Assembly (NCBI GenBank): GCA_045864775.1 | Contig: BTVR01000001.1 | Span: forward strand, 992,001 to 1,056,000 | Reading direction: 5' to 3' | DNA length: 64,000 bases | DNA from: Macondimonas sp045864775 | GTDB lineage: Bacteria; Pseudomonadota; Gammaproteobacteria; UBA5335 | Shown here: positions 36,701 through 45,111 of the stretch, in pieces | Layout: every line of letters begins with the position of its first letter | Position numbering within the stretch: position 1 is the stretch's first letter | Position numbers and translations under genes: made by a program | The notes under the pieces: model-generated | The model's database searches: none | Seen by the model: the letters and a program-made list of their open reading frames with translations, nothing else | Told to the model about the DNA's origin: nothing

Positions 36701-39011
36701 GCGACTGCTCGATCGCGCCCTGTTGTGGCTGCATGAACAGGAGATCCTGCGGCTCGGCAAGGGCCTGGCGATCTTCCGCCCGGCCATGACGCTCAAACTC
36801 GTCCCCGACCGTCGCAATTTCACCCAGATCGACTTCAAGCCGCTGAAACTGCACTACGATGCCCAACGGCTCCAGATCCACGTCATGGCCGAGTATGCGC
36901 GGCGCGCCCTCATCGCCTTGGCGGAGGCCCTGCAACTGGCGCTGGATTATTTCCGGCTGCCGGAAGCGAGCTTCCTGCAACGCTGGCTGCCCGACCGGGA
37001 ACAGGAGCTGGCACGCCAGACCACGCCGGCCTCGTGGCAAGCCATCGTGACCGCGCTCAACAATCGCGACCAGCAGCGCATCGTCGCCGATGATCGCGAC
37101 CAAGCCCATGTGCTGGTGCTGGCAGGACCCGGATCGGGCAAGACCCGCATTCTGGTGCACCGCATCGCGTATCTGCTGCGGGTGCGCCGGGAGCACCCGC
37201 GCGGCATCCTGGCCTTGGCGTACAACCATCATGCGGCAGTGCAGATCCGCCAGCGTCTGCGCGATCTGGTCGGCGACGACGCGCAGGGCGTCACGGTGCT
37301 GACCTGCCATGCCTTCGCCATGCGTCTGGTGGGCGCCCGCCTGCAGGATCGCACGGATGACGGGGGTAACGGGGGTGACGACTACTTCAAACAGGTGTTG
37401 CGCGACGCCCTGGCGCTGCTCAAGGGTGAAGGACTGCCGCCCGAGGAGGCCGACGAGCAGCGCGATCGCCTGCTGGCCGGATTCCGCTGGATTCTGGTCG
37501 ATGAATATCAGGACATCGGGCCCGATGAATACGAACTCATTGCCGCGATCGCTGGCCGCAGTCTGCAGGACGAGGAGCGCAAGTTGAGTCTCTTTGCCGT
37601 CGGCGACGACGACCAGAACATATACGCCTTCAAGGGCGCCTCGGTGGCGTTCATCCGCCGGTTCGAGGCCGATTACAAGGCTCGGCCGGCGTATCTGCTG
37701 GACAACTACCGCTCCACGGCCCACATCATCGACGCGGCGAATACGCTCATCCGCCCGGCTGCCGAGCGCCTGAAGGCCGATCATCCCATACGCGTCAACC
37801 AGGCCCGTCGGGGCGCGCCGTTCGGCGGCGGCTGGCAGACACGCGACGCGGTCGGACATGGTCGGGTGCAGGTGCTGCCGGCCGGGGGCGATCCGCGCCT
37901 GCAGGCAATGGCGATCATGACGGAACTGCGGCGCCTCGCAACGCTCGCCCCGGACTGGAACTGGGCGCGCTGCGCGGTGATCGCCCGCGAGTGGCAATAT
38001 CTGCAGCCCGTGCGCAGTTACTGCGAGCGCGAGGGCATCCCGGTCCAGATGGCCAACGAAAACGTGCTTCCCCTTTGGCGCTTGCGCGAGACGCAGGCCC
38101 TGCTGGACTGGCTGCGGCGCGAGGATCGCAAGGAGATCGATAGCGCGACCGCCGTGGACTGGATCACGGCCCAGTCACCCAACCCGTGGTGGTCCCTGCT
38201 CGGCGAGGCGATACAGGCGCACGGCCTCGAAACCGCGGGCGCGGCCCTGCCCGTCCAGCACCTCGTGGACTGGCTGGCGGATTGGGGTCGGCAGATCCGG
38301 CGCCGCCAGAGCGGCTTGCTGCTCACGACCGCGCACGGCGCCAAGGGCCTCGAATTCGATCATGTGGCCGTGCTGGACGGCGGCTGGGACAAGACAGGCG
38401 CGCAGGAAGACGGCGATGCGGTGCGGCGGCTGTATTACGTCGCCATGACCCGGGCACGCCAGACCCTTACCCTGGCGCGCCTGGAGGGCAGGGAGCATCG
38501 GTTTCTCGATGACCTGTCACCATCAGGCGCTGTGCAATGGCGCGAACCGGTCATCCTGCCACCGCCGGCGCCCGAGCTGGCGTGGCGCCACGAGCCCCTG
38601 ACGCTCGCCGATGTCGATCTGGGCTATGCCGGCCGGCGTCCGCCTGACGACGGCATCCACGCGGCCATCGCGGCACTGCGGCCCGGCGACGCGCTGTCTC
38701 TGGACGTGCAGTCCGGGTACAGACTGCTGAGAGATGAGCAGGGCCACGTCGTGGGGCGGTTATCCCAGCATTATCAGCCGCCTGCAAGGATGGGATGCCA
38801 GAGCGCCCGGGTGGCCGCCGTTCTGGTCCGCCGGGACGCGGACGGCGAGGAGAGGTATCGCCGACATCTGCGTTGTCAGCGATGGGAGGTCGTCATCCCT
38901 GAACTCATTTTCGCGCCTGTTGCCGCTCCTATTGCGAGCCGGCCCCGGTCGCATGAACAGCGCGCCGCTCATCCCCAAGCGTCCAGCCCGATGGCGCCCA
39001 CCCGACGCTGA
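33789..39011 (+). CDS. Giant fusion: exonuclease-like domain, RecQ helicase and UvrD-like helicase
   Basis: One uninterrupted 1740-residue protein. Residues 15-145 resemble a DEDD exonuclease: D21-x-E23 (CIDLEV), D78 (HNLIAHDLPHL), D135 (DPEQDARLTLDLF). The usual His or Tyr just before the last Asp is absent, so activity is uncertain. Residues about 280-800 are a RecQ-type superfamily 2 helicase with GTGKS 325-329 and DEAH 426-429 (DEAHCLSKWGHDFRPDY), the GRAGRD motif and a RecQ C-terminal-like region. Residues about 1090-1620 form a UvrD/Rep-type superfamily 1A helicase: GPGSGKT 1113-1119, DEYQD 1238-1242, VGDDDQNIYAFKG and TTAHGAKGLEFDHV. Two motors of opposite usual polarity plus a nuclease suggest processing of DNA ends or recombination intermediates, possibly against foreign DNA. 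Family identity is clear; the role is inference. Confidence 0.92.
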   Translation: MNAQGVSVPPEDFKLRCLCIDLEVGIKDRRIHQFAAIRADTGASLRYDGGDLAAALAQLDALAEGAAFVLGHNLIAHDLPHLAAAQPDLRLLSLPAVDTLRLNPLAFPRNPYHHLVKHYQDGPLQGDRVGDPEQDARLTLDLFRDQRAALRHCQQTNPDLLLAWHGLTSPAAERSGTTSVFASLRGALRPSPLETQDAVRRLLTEHACRSAVDLTVAQAETECWNLAYALAWLSVAGGNSVMPPWVRHQFPGAGRLIQRLRDTPCSAPACNWCRTRHDACHELTRWFGFEAFRPQPAGPDGRSLQEAIVEAAMRGEHVLGILPTGTGKSICYQIPALSRYDKTGALTVVISPLVALMADQVANLEARGIGSCATLNGLLSMPERADVLERLRLGDVAILIIAPEQLRSHSLRKALSQREIGAWVLDEAHCLSKWGHDFRPDYRYVGRFIRERAGEAPLPPVLCLTATAKPDVVTEIVQYFRDEMGVALQVLDGGSERRNLDFVVVETTPAAKFAHVHDILASDLPADTAGGAIVYCASRRQTEELAAFLRDKGHTAAAFHSQIPPETKKDLQRRFIQGELRVMVATNAFGMGIDKPDVRLVLHADIPGSLENYVQEAGRAGRDQQPARCVLLYAPDDVERQFSLSAHSRLSQRDIQAVLRAVRKLDSKKRGRGEIVATAGEILAEDPDGDFERDRSTDDTSVRTALAWLEEAGLLTREENRVQVFPSCLRVAGLEEARTRIEKKILEPHRRALLTLAETLLHADADEGISTDELMGIAGMNATQLRAALSDLEHLGIVGNDTVITAFVHAGVEHASRRRLESATRLEIAVVDALQSAAPDLAKNASTALNLRHLAQMLKDAGHADALPERLMSILQGLAGDGRNEGNARGSLRLRRSDREMVAVTLQRAWADLKTTAERRRAAAERLLEHWLAALPAGARGTDLLAETTMGKLMAAIESDLVLKAESRDLSRLLDRALLWLHEQEILRLGKGLAIFRPAMTLKLVPDRRNFTQIDFKPLKLHYDAQRLQIHVMAEYARRALIALAEALQLALDYFRLPEASFLQRWLPDREQELARQTTPASWQAIVTALNNRDQQRIVADDRDQAHVLVLAGPGSGKTRILVHRIAYLLRVRREHPRGILALAYNHHAAVQIRQRLRDLVGDDAQGVTVLTCHAFAMRLVGARLQDRTDDGGNGGDDYFKQVLRDALALLKGEGLPPEEADEQRDRLLAGFRWILVDEYQDIGPDEYELIAAIAGRSLQDEERKLSLFAVGDDDQNIYAFKGASVAFIRRFEADYKARPAYLLDNYRSTAHIIDAANTLIRPAAERLKADHPIRVNQARRGAPFGGGWQTRDAVGHGRVQVLPAGGDPRLQAMAIMTELRRLATLAPDWNWARCAVIAREWQYLQPVRSYCEREGIPVQMANENVLPLWRLRETQALLDWLRREDRKEIDSATAVDWITAQSPNPWWSLLGEAIQAHGLETAGAALPVQHLVDWLADWGRQIRRRQSGLLLTTAHGAKGLEFDHVAVLDGGWDKTGAQEDGDAVRRLYYVAMTRARQTLTLARLEGREHRFLDDLSPSGAVQWREPVILPPPAPELAWRHEPLTLADVDLGYAGRRPPDDGIHAAIAALRPGDALSLDVQSGYRLLRDEQGHVVGRLSQHYQPPARMGCQSARVAAVLVRRDADGEERYRRHLRCQRWEVVIPELIFAPVAAPIASRPRSHEQRAAHPQASSPMAPTRR

Positions 39012-39176
39012 AGCCCATCGATCCGGCCTTCGCGAGCTTTCTGCACGCCCCCTTGAGCAATGCGTCAGCAAACTTACCGCGGTTTGATTTGTCCCATCGA
39101 TGGCATAGCCTGAACCTGAACGTATGAGGGATTCAGCCGTCGGCCCAATTGCGGGCGACCGCACAGGAGACTCGTG

Positions 39177-40472
39177 ATGACGCGTCCCGAGCCGCTTCGC
39201 GCTTGGCCTGCAACAATTGCCGCTGACATGTCACACGATTTCGTCCGCATCCGCGCGACGACGGAGCGATTGTGCGAGCCGCTCGAAGCCGAGGACATGG
39301 TGATCCAGGCCATGCCGGACGTGAGCCCGCCGAAATGGCATCTGGCGCACACGGCGTGGTTCTTCGAGACTTTCGTGCTGGTGCCGCACGCGCCGGGCTA
39401 CCGCGTTTTCGATCCGCGCTTCGGCTTCCTGTTCAACTCCTACTACAACCAGATCGGCACGTTCCACGCCCGCGCCCGGCGCGGACTGCTGTCGCGGCCA
39501 ACGACGGCCGAGGTGCTGGCCTACCGCGCCCACGTCGATCGGCACCTGCTGGCACTGCTCGACGGTGCAACCCCTGATCTGCTCGCCGCCGTGACGCCCT
39601 TGATCGAACTTGGCCTGCACCACGAACAACAGCACCAGGAACTGCTGCTGATGGACGTGAAGTACAACCTGCACGGCAACCCGCTCCACCCCGCCTACCG
39701 CGACGATCCGGACGCGGCCTCGACCCTCATCCCGGCGCCCGCCGAATTCCTGCCGCAAGCCGGCGGGGTGGTCGAGATCGGTCACGAGGGCGACGGGTTT
39801 GCCTTCGACAACGAGTCCCCGCGCCACCGCGTGTTGCTGGAGCCCTACCGGCTCGCCGACCGGCTGGTGACCTGTGGCGAGTACGCCGAGTTCGTCCGTG
39901 CCGGCGGCTACCGCACGCCCGCGCTTTGGCTGTCGGACGGCTGGGCGACGGTGCAGGCGCAGGGTTGGCAGGCACCGCTGTACTGGCACGCCGACGGCGA
40001 CGACTGGCAGGTGTTCACGCTCGGCGGTCTGCGTGCGCTCGACGCGACCGCGCCGGTGAGCCATCTCAGTTTCTATGAAGCCGACGCCTTTGCCCGCTTC
40101 GCCGGCCGCCGGCTGCCGACGGAGTTCGAGTGGGAAGCCGCGGCCGTGCGGGCCGGCGCGGACCCGGCCATCGGCAACTTTCTGGACGACGCACCGGTCG
40201 AACCGACAGCGCCGCCGACTGGCGCGGGATTGAGGCAACTGTTCGGAGACGTCTGGGAATGGACCGCCAGCGCCTACCTGCCTTACCCCCGCTACCGCCC
40301 GGCAGCCGGCGCGGTCGGCGAGTACAACGGCAAGTTCATGTCCGGACAAATGGTGTTGCGCGGCGGCTCATGCCTGACCCCGGCCGGACACACACGCGCG
40401 ACCTATCGCAACTTCTTCCCGCCGGATGCACGCTGGGCGTGCGCCGGTCTGCGCCTGGCGGACGACGCATGA
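39177..40472 (+). CDS. egtB: Ergothioneine synthase EgtB (iron-dependent sulfoxide synthase)
   Basis: The start is ATG 39177, with AGGAGA upstream; a GTG at 39174 is immediately adjacent. The 431-residue protein joins a DinB-like N-terminal domain and a C-terminal formylglycine-enzyme/sulfatase-modifying domain. The iron ligands are visible as H58 in WHLAHTAWFFE and H149-x3-H153-x-E155 in HHEQQHQE. The C-terminal half has GEYAEFVRAGGY, RLPTEFEWEAA and the closing GGSC...YRNFFPPDARWACAGLRLA. It couples hercynine to cysteine or gamma-glutamylcysteine with oxygen. Overlap with egtD confirms the pathway. No EgtE lyase gene is seen. Confidence 0.95.
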   Translation: MTRPEPLRAWPATIAADMSHDFVRIRATTERLCEPLEAEDMVIQAMPDVSPPKWHLAHTAWFFETFVLVPHAPGYRVFDPRFGFLFNSYYNQIGTFHARARRGLLSRPTTAEVLAYRAHVDRHLLALLDGATPDLLAAVTPLIELGLHHEQQHQELLLMDVKYNLHGNPLHPAYRDDPDAASTLIPAPAEFLPQAGGVVEIGHEGDGFAFDNESPRHRVLLEPYRLADRLVTCGEYAEFVRAGGYRTPALWLSDGWATVQAQGWQAPLYWHADGDDWQVFTLGGLRALDATAPVSHLSFYEADAFARFAGRRLPTEFEWEAAAVRAGADPAIGNFLDDAPVEPTAPPTGAGLRQLFGDVWEWTASAYLPYPRYRPAAGAVGEYNGKFMSGQMVLRGGSCLTPAGHTRATYRNFFPPDARWACAGLRLADDA

Positions 40473-41434
40473 ACACACTCGCCAAACTGCGCCTTCACGA
40501 TCTCGCGCCGCCCCAGGACGATTTTCTCGCCGCCGTGCTGGACGGCCTCGGCCGCGCCCGCAAGACGCTGCCGTGCAAATTCTTCTACGACGAAGCCGGC
40601 TCGGCACTGTTCGACGCCATCTGCGACACGCCGGAGTACTACCCGACGCGCACCGAGCTCGGCATCCTCACCGCCGCCGCGGACGAGATCGCGGATCTCG
40701 CCGGCCGGGGCGGCGTGCTGGTCGAGTACGGCAGCGGCAGCAGCCGCAAGACGCGGTTGCTGCTGGATGCACTCGCGCCGGCGCTGTACATGCCGATCGA
40801 TATCTCGCGCGAGCACATGCTGGCCGCCTGTCGGGAACTGGCCGCCGCGTACCCTGCCCTGAACCTGATGGCGGTGTGCGCCGACTACACCCGCCCGCTG
40901 CGCCTGCCCGCGATGGCGCGCGGCGGTCAAAGGCGACTCGCGTTCTTTCCGGGCTCCAGCATCGGCAACTTCGCGCCGCTGGAGGCGCTGCGGTTCCTGA
41001 AGAACGTCGCCCAGCAACTCGCGACGGACGACGGCTTCCTGATCGGCGTCGATCTCAAGAAAGACCCGGCCATCCTGAACGCCGCCTACAACGATGCCGC
41101 CGGCGTGACGGCAGCCTTCAACCTCAACCTGTTGGCGCGCTGCAACTGCGAGCTGGGGGCCAATTTCGACCTCGACGCGTTCGCCCACCGGGCGTTCTAT
41201 AACGAGGCCGCCGGCCGCATCGAAATGCACCTTGAGAGCACCCGCGAGCAGCGCGTTGAGATCGCCGGGCAGGGTTTCGGCTTCGCGGCCGGCGAGACCA
41301 TTCACACCGAGAACTCATATAAGTACGCAGCCGATGAGTTTCGGCTGTTGGCGACGCAGGCGGGATTCCTGCCGCAGCAATGCTGGACGGATGAGGAGCA
41401 CCTGTTCAGCGTGCACCTTTTCCGCCGGGCCTGA
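40469..41434 (+). CDS. egtD: L-histidine N-alpha-methyltransferase EgtD
   Basis: The start ATG 40469 overlaps the egtB stop (ATGA). The 321-residue SAM-dependent enzyme converts histidine to hercynine in three methylations. Family motifs are KFFYDEAGSALFDAICDTPEYYPTRTE, the SAM-binding VEYGSGSSRKTRLLLDAL, PIDIS, FFPGSSIGNF and the late HTENSYKYAADEF. Length is typical. With egtB it gives a two-gene ergothioneine operon that ends in a hairpin terminator. Confidence 0.96.
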   Translation: MNTLAKLRLHDLAPPQDDFLAAVLDGLGRARKTLPCKFFYDEAGSALFDAICDTPEYYPTRTELGILTAAADEIADLAGRGGVLVEYGSGSSRKTRLLLDALAPALYMPIDISREHMLAACRELAAAYPALNLMAVCADYTRPLRLPAMARGGQRRLAFFPGSSIGNFAPLEALRFLKNVAQQLATDDGFLIGVDLKKDPAILNAAYNDAAGVTAAFNLNLLARCNCELGANFDLDAFAHRAFYNEAAGRIEMHLESTREQRVEIAGQGFGFAAGETIHTENSYKYAADEFRLLATQAGFLPQQCWTDEEHLFSVHLFRRA

Positions 41435-41438
41435 ACGC

Positions 41439-41468
41439 AAAAAAGGCCCGGCGACGAACCGGGCCTTT
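41439..41468. terminator. Bidirectional hairpin terminator (egtD and tRNA-Gln)
   Basis: GGCCCGG (41445-41451) pairs with CCGGGCC (41459-41465). The minus strand has six T residues after it (complement of 41439-41444), ideal for the tRNA gene. The plus strand has only CTTT, weaker, for egtD. Confidence 0.85.
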
Positions 41469-41472
41469 GAAT

Positions 41473-41546
41473 TGGCTGGGGGACTAGGATTCGAACCTAG
41501 GTTGACGGAGTCAGAGTCCGTAGTCCTGCCGCTAGACGATCCCCCA
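41473..41546 (-). tRNA. tRNA-Gln (anticodon CUG)
   Basis: The reverse strand folds as a 74-base tRNA: acceptor TGGGGGA/TCCCCCA, D arm with GGCAGG, anticodon stem ACGGA/TCCGT with loop CTCTGAC (anticodon CTG), T arm GTTCGAATC, discriminator G and encoded CCA. A terminator follows directly. Confidence 0.95.
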
Positions 41547-41586
41547 ATGAAGGTTACTCAGGGTCGCAAGCTCGCTCCGCCCCGCA

Positions 41587-41979
41587 TCAACGCTTGGAGT
41601 ATTGCGGCGCGCGACGGGCCTTGTGCAGACCGACCTTCTTGCGCTCGACTTCGCGTGCATCACGGGTCAGGAAGCCGGCCCGGCGCAACTGCGGCTTGTT
41701 GGCCTCATCGTAGGCGACCAGCGCCCGGCTGATGCCGAGCCGGATCGCGCCCGCCTGCCCGCTCATGCCGCCGCCTTCCACGCGTACCCGGATATCGAAC
41801 TGATCGGATACACCCATCAGTTCGATGGCCTGCCGGGTCACCATGCGCGAGGTGTCGCGACCGAAGTAATCCTCGAGGCTCTTGCCGTTGACTTCGATCC
41901 GGCCGGCACCGCGCGCCAGATAAACGCGCGCGCTGGCGCTCTTGCGACGACCGACACCGTAGTAATTCTGCTCAGCCAT
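41587..41979 (-). CDS. rpsI: 30S ribosomal protein S9
   Basis: The start ATG 41979 gives the standard 130-residue protein beginning MAEQNYYGVGRRKSASARVYL and ending with the basic KARRAPQYSKR tail that reaches the P site. It follows rplM by 34 bases, the conserved pair. Confidence 0.97.
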   Translation of the reverse strand: MAEQNYYGVGRRKSASARVYLARGAGRIEVNGKSLEDYFGRDTSRMVTRQAIELMGVSDQFDIRVRVEGGGMSGQAGAIRLGISRALVAYDEANKPQLRRAGFLTRDAREVERKKVGLHKARRAPQYSKR

Positions 41980-42013
41980 GAAAGTCCGTTCCACTCGATG
42001 GATGGCCAGCGGA

Positions 42014-42442
42014 TCAAAGATCCAGCGGCTTGGGTTGCTGGGCTGCGTGGATATGTTCGCCACCGGCGAAAATACGCAGTTTCTTCATCATCGCGCGGCT
42101 CAGGCGATTCTTGGGCATCATGCCGCGCACGGCCGTTTCCAGCGCGCGCTGGGGATGCTCGGCCAAGAGCTTCTCCAGGGTGGTGGATTTCATGTTGCCG
42201 ATGTGGCCGGTGTGACGATGGTAGGTCTTGTCTTTCAGCTTGTTGCCGGTGACGCGGATCTTTTCCGCGTTGACGACGACGATGTAGTCGCCGGTATCCA
42301 CATGCGGCGTGAACTCGGGCTTGTGCTTGCCCCGCAGACGATCGGCAATGGCGGTGGCCAGACGACCCAGGGTCTTGCCCTCGGCGTCGATCAGGTACCA
42401 GTCCTGCGTCACGGTCTCAGATTTTGCAAAAAACGTTTTCAC
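42014..42442 (-). CDS. rplM: 50S ribosomal protein L13
   Basis: The start is the GTG at 42442 (KTFFAKSETVTQDWYLIDAEGKTLGRLA), which gives the expected 142 residues. The conserved KHKPEFTPHVDTGDYIVVVNAEKIRVTG and MKKLRIFAGGEHIHAAQQP motifs are present. The open frame extends far upstream without family similarity. It forms an operon with rpsI. Confidence 0.97.
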   Translation of the reverse strand: MKTFFAKSETVTQDWYLIDAEGKTLGRLATAIADRLRGKHKPEFTPHVDTGDYIVVVNAEKIRVTGNKLKDKTYHRHTGHIGNMKSTTLEKLLAEHPQRALETAVRGMMPKNRLSRAMMKKLRIFAGGEHIHAAQQPKPLDL

Positions 42443-42563
42443 GATGGCGCCGCTCCGGGCTATGCATTTCGTCACGAGAACAGGGCAGCGCAGCGCAAGC
42501 CGGCGCTCGGGCCCGTAAAAGCCGTGAATCTTACCGCCTGCCGCCGGCAATGACAAGACGCGA

Positions 42564-42878
42564 TCACAGGCGCAGTCGATCCACGGGCCGGCCCTGCCGC
42601 AGGTGTTGTTCCACGATGGCGTCGACGTCCTCCGTCGAACGGCAGCGATACCACACGCCCTCTGGATAGACCACGACGGCGGGCCCCTGCTCGCAACGCT
42701 CCATGCAGCCGGCCTGGTTGATGCGTACGCCGCCCGGTCCGGCCAGATGGAGCTCGGCCACGCGTCGCTTGGCATGCTCGCGCAGCTTTTCCGAGCCGCA
42801 ACCGCCGCAACTCGGCCGCGGCGCGTCGGGCGCGCGCACGTTGGTGCAGAAAAAGACATGGTAGCGATAAAAACTCAT
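42564..42878 (-). CDS. Thioredoxin-like 2Fe-2S ferredoxin
   Basis: This 104-residue protein begins YRYHVFFCTNVRAPDAPRPSCGGCGSEKL and later has QAGCMERCEQGPAVVVYPEGVWY. The spacing of cysteines (first Cys, then one about 13 residues on, then C-x3-C) is that of thioredoxin-like 2Fe-2S ferredoxins. Such proteins shuttle electrons; the partner is unknown. It lies next to coq7 on the opposite strand, and Coq7 needs an electron donor, but a link is speculative. Confidence 0.88.
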   Translation of the reverse strand: MSFYRYHVFFCTNVRAPDAPRPSCGGCGSEKLREHAKRRVAELHLAGPGGVRINQAGCMERCEQGPAVVVYPEGVWYRCRSTEDVDAIVEQHLRQGRPVDRLRL

Positions 42879-43018
42879 GACGCTCCTACCCCCTCAAGCC
42901 GTGCCCTGGGGGCATCCTACCGCGGACGGCCTACCCGCGCCGTCCGGCCGGCTCGATGCGCATCGGGCACGCCGGGAAACCGCTTGCCTCAGCCGCGCGG
43001 CGCCGCTAGATTCAGCCC

Positions 43019-43663
43019 ATGGACAATCGAAATTACCGCTGGACCGATCGCATCCTGATGGATGTCCAGCAGGCCATGCGCACGCTCATGGCCGACCCGC
43101 GCGAGCCAATCGGCTCCCATCCGGACGACGATATCCCCGAGCCGATCCTCGCCGCCGAGGAACAGCGCGAGGCGGCGCGGCTGATGCGCGTCAATCATGC
43201 CGGCGAAATCAGCGCCCAGGCGCTCTATCAGGGCCAGGCGCTGTTCAGCCGCGACCCGCGGGTGGCGGACACCCTGCGTCAGGCCGCGCGTGAGGAACAT
43301 GCGCACCTCATCTGGTGCCAGCGACGCCTCACCGAACTCGAGGATCGCCCCAGCCGCCTCGCGCCGCTCTGGTATCTCGGCTCACTGGCGATCGGATCGG
43401 TGGCCGGCTTGGCCGGCGATCGCTGGAGCCTGGGCTTCGTGGTCGAAACCGAAAATCAGGTGATCGCCCACATCCGCGATCACCTCGACCGCCTGCCATC
43501 CAGCGATGCCAAGAGCCGGGCGATTCTCGATCAGATGGAACGGGACGAATACCACCATGGCGATACCGCGCGCCGCGCCGGGGCGCGAGACCTGCCCGCT
43601 CCCGTGCGCTGGGTCATGCAAGCCGTCTCCCGCGTGATGACGCGCACCGCCTATTACTTCTGA
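43019..43663 (+). CDS. coq7: Demethoxyubiquinone hydroxylase Coq7
   Basis: This 214-residue di-iron carboxylate enzyme adds the last ring hydroxyl in ubiquinone synthesis. The ligand motifs are RLMRVNHAGEISAQALYQGQ, REEHAHLIWC, ETENQVIAHI and MERDEYHHGDTA. It is a peripheral inner-membrane protein. The stop codon region overlaps the 3' end of the convergent speD gene by 10 bases. Confidence 0.95.
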   Translation: MDNRNYRWTDRILMDVQQAMRTLMADPREPIGSHPDDDIPEPILAAEEQREAARLMRVNHAGEISAQALYQGQALFSRDPRVADTLRQAAREEHAHLIWCQRRLTELEDRPSRLAPLWYLGSLAIGSVAGLAGDRWSLGFVVETENQVIAHIRDHLDRLPSSDAKSRAILDQMERDEYHHGDTARRAGARDLPAPVRWVMQAVSRVMTRTAYYF

Positions 43664-44517
43664 GACCCTCGGCCGCGGGCGCGCTGAATCTCGGGCTCGC
43701 CGCCCCACTCGTTCACCTTGCGCATGTTGCGGCCGTAGAAAATCTCCAGCATCTCGTGGCGCAACTGCTTGCGGATGGCCTTGCGCTCCTTGGGATCGAG
43801 TTCGGCTTCGGTTTCCCCGAACAGGTAATCGTCCAGGCGGAAATCACGCAGGATCATCTTGGTGTGGAAGATGTTTTCCTGATAGACGTTGACGTCCATC
43901 ATCTGGTAGCGCGAAAGGGTGTCGCGTGTCAGGTAGTTCTGCACCGAGTTGATGGAATGATCGATGAAGTGCTTGCGTCCGCGCACGTCGCGCGTGAAAC
44001 CGCGCACCCGGTAGTCGATGGTCACGATGTCCGACTCGAAGCTGTGCAGCAGGTAATTCAACGCCTTGAGCGGTGAAATGACGCCGCAGGTCGACACGTC
44101 GATATCGGCCCGGAAGGTGCTGATGTTGTTGTGCGGATGGCTCTCGGGATAGGTGTGGACCGTGATGTGGCTCTTGTCCAGATGCGCCAGCACGGTTTCC
44201 GGCAAGGGGCCCGGCGATTCGCTGTTGTCGGAATCCTCCGGATCGACCGGGCCCTCCGAAATCAGCATGGTCACGCTGGCGCCCTGGGGGTCGTAATCCT
44301 GGCGGGCGATGTTGAGGATGTTGGCGCCGATGATGTTGGCCACATCGGTGAGGATGCTGGTCAGGCGCTCGGCGTTGTAGGCCTCGTCGATGTACTGGAT
44401 GTAGCGCTCGGTCTGCTCGTCCGTGCGGGCGTAGCACACGTCATAGATGTTGAAGCTCAGCGACTTGGTCAGATTGTTGAAGCCATGCAGCTTGATCTTG
44501 TTGGTCAGTTGCAGCAA
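43654..44517 (-). CDS. speD: S-adenosylmethionine decarboxylase proenzyme (E. coli type)
   Basis: This 287-residue proenzyme supplies aminopropyl groups for spermidine. Self-cleavage occurs at K115-S116 in LDKSHITVHTYPESHPHNN; S116 becomes the pyruvoyl group. The sequence follows E. coli SpeD throughout (KLHGFNNLTKSLSFNIYDVCYA, FRADIDVSTCGVISPLKALNYLL) with a basic C-terminal extension (RARGRGSQK). Spermidine synthase (speE) is not in the window. The speD-coq7 neighbourhood is conserved in gammaproteobacteria. Confidence 0.96.
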   Translation of the reverse strand: MLQLTNKIKLHGFNNLTKSLSFNIYDVCYARTDEQTERYIQYIDEAYNAERLTSILTDVANIIGANILNIARQDYDPQGASVTMLISEGPVDPEDSDNSESPGPLPETVLAHLDKSHITVHTYPESHPHNNISTFRADIDVSTCGVISPLKALNYLLHSFESDIVTIDYRVRGFTRDVRGRKHFIDHSINSVQNYLTRDTLSRYQMMDVNVYQENIFHTKMILRDFRLDDYLFGETEAELDPKERKAIRKQLRHEMLEIFYGRNMRKVNEWGGEPEIQRARGRGSQK

Positions 44518-44597
44518 TGCAAGATCCTCCAGATCCGGGACGAGACGCCCGGAGATTCCCGCGCCTCCCCAAAATTGCAGTCGGAAGGCGCCAGAAG

Positions 44598-44640
44598 AAA
44601 AAACCCCGAAGGGATCCGATCTCGGATCGCTTCAGGGGGC
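44598..44640 (-). terminator. Rho-independent terminator after osmC
   Basis: The minus strand folds CCCC-TGAAG-GATCCG / CGGATC-CTTC-GGGG (between 44604 and 44639) and is followed by six T residues. It ends the trpGDC-osmC transcript before speD. Confidence 0.9.
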
Positions 44641-44685
44641 ACGCATTATAGGGGCAAGACGCCTGTCCTGTCTCACACCGGCAAA

Positions 44686-45111
44686 TCAGGCTGCCGCGGC
44701 AGGCCGGATCTCGAAGCTGTGCGTGATCTCGGCCGTCTTGCCCAGCATGATCGACGCCGAGCAGTATTTCTCGGCGGACAACGCCACCGCGCGGCTGACC
44801 TGTGCCTCACCCAGATCATGCCCGGTGACGATGAAGGAAATATGAATCCGGGTGAACACTTTGGGATCGGTTTCGGCACGCTCCGCCGTGAGCTCCGCCA
44901 CGCAATCGGTGACGCGCTGTCGACTCTTGCGCAGGATTTGCACCACGTCGAAGCTGGCGCAGCCACCCATGCCGATCAGCAGCATCTCCATGGGCCGCAC
45001 ACCCAGATTGCGGCCGCCCGCCTCCGGCGGTCCGTCCATCACCACGGCGTGACCGCTGCCGGATTCGCCGACAAAGGTCACATCCTCGACCCATTTGACC
45101 CGAGCTTTCAT
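44686..45111 (-). CDS. OsmC-family protein
   Basis: This 141-residue protein starts at ATG 45111, overlapping the trpC stop. It has the OsmC layout with GVRPMEMLLIGMGGCASFDVVQIL carrying the first reactive cysteine and VALSAEKYCSASIML the second. OsmC proteins reduce organic hydroperoxides with thiol cysteines; this resembles the YhfA subgroup. In many relatives the regulator gene crp/vfr lies next to it, but none is present here. Confidence 0.9.
   Translation of the reverse strand: MKARVKWVEDVTFVGESGSGHAVVMDGPPEAGGRNLGVRPMEMLLIGMGGCASFDVVQILRKSRQRVTDCVAELTAERAETDPKVFTRIHISFIVTGHDLGEAQVSRAVALSAEKYCSASIMLGKTAEITHSFEIRPAAAA

Noticed and set aside
39012..39176. A riboswitch before egtB.
   Set aside because: The 165-base leader shows no conserved aptamer pattern that I recognise.
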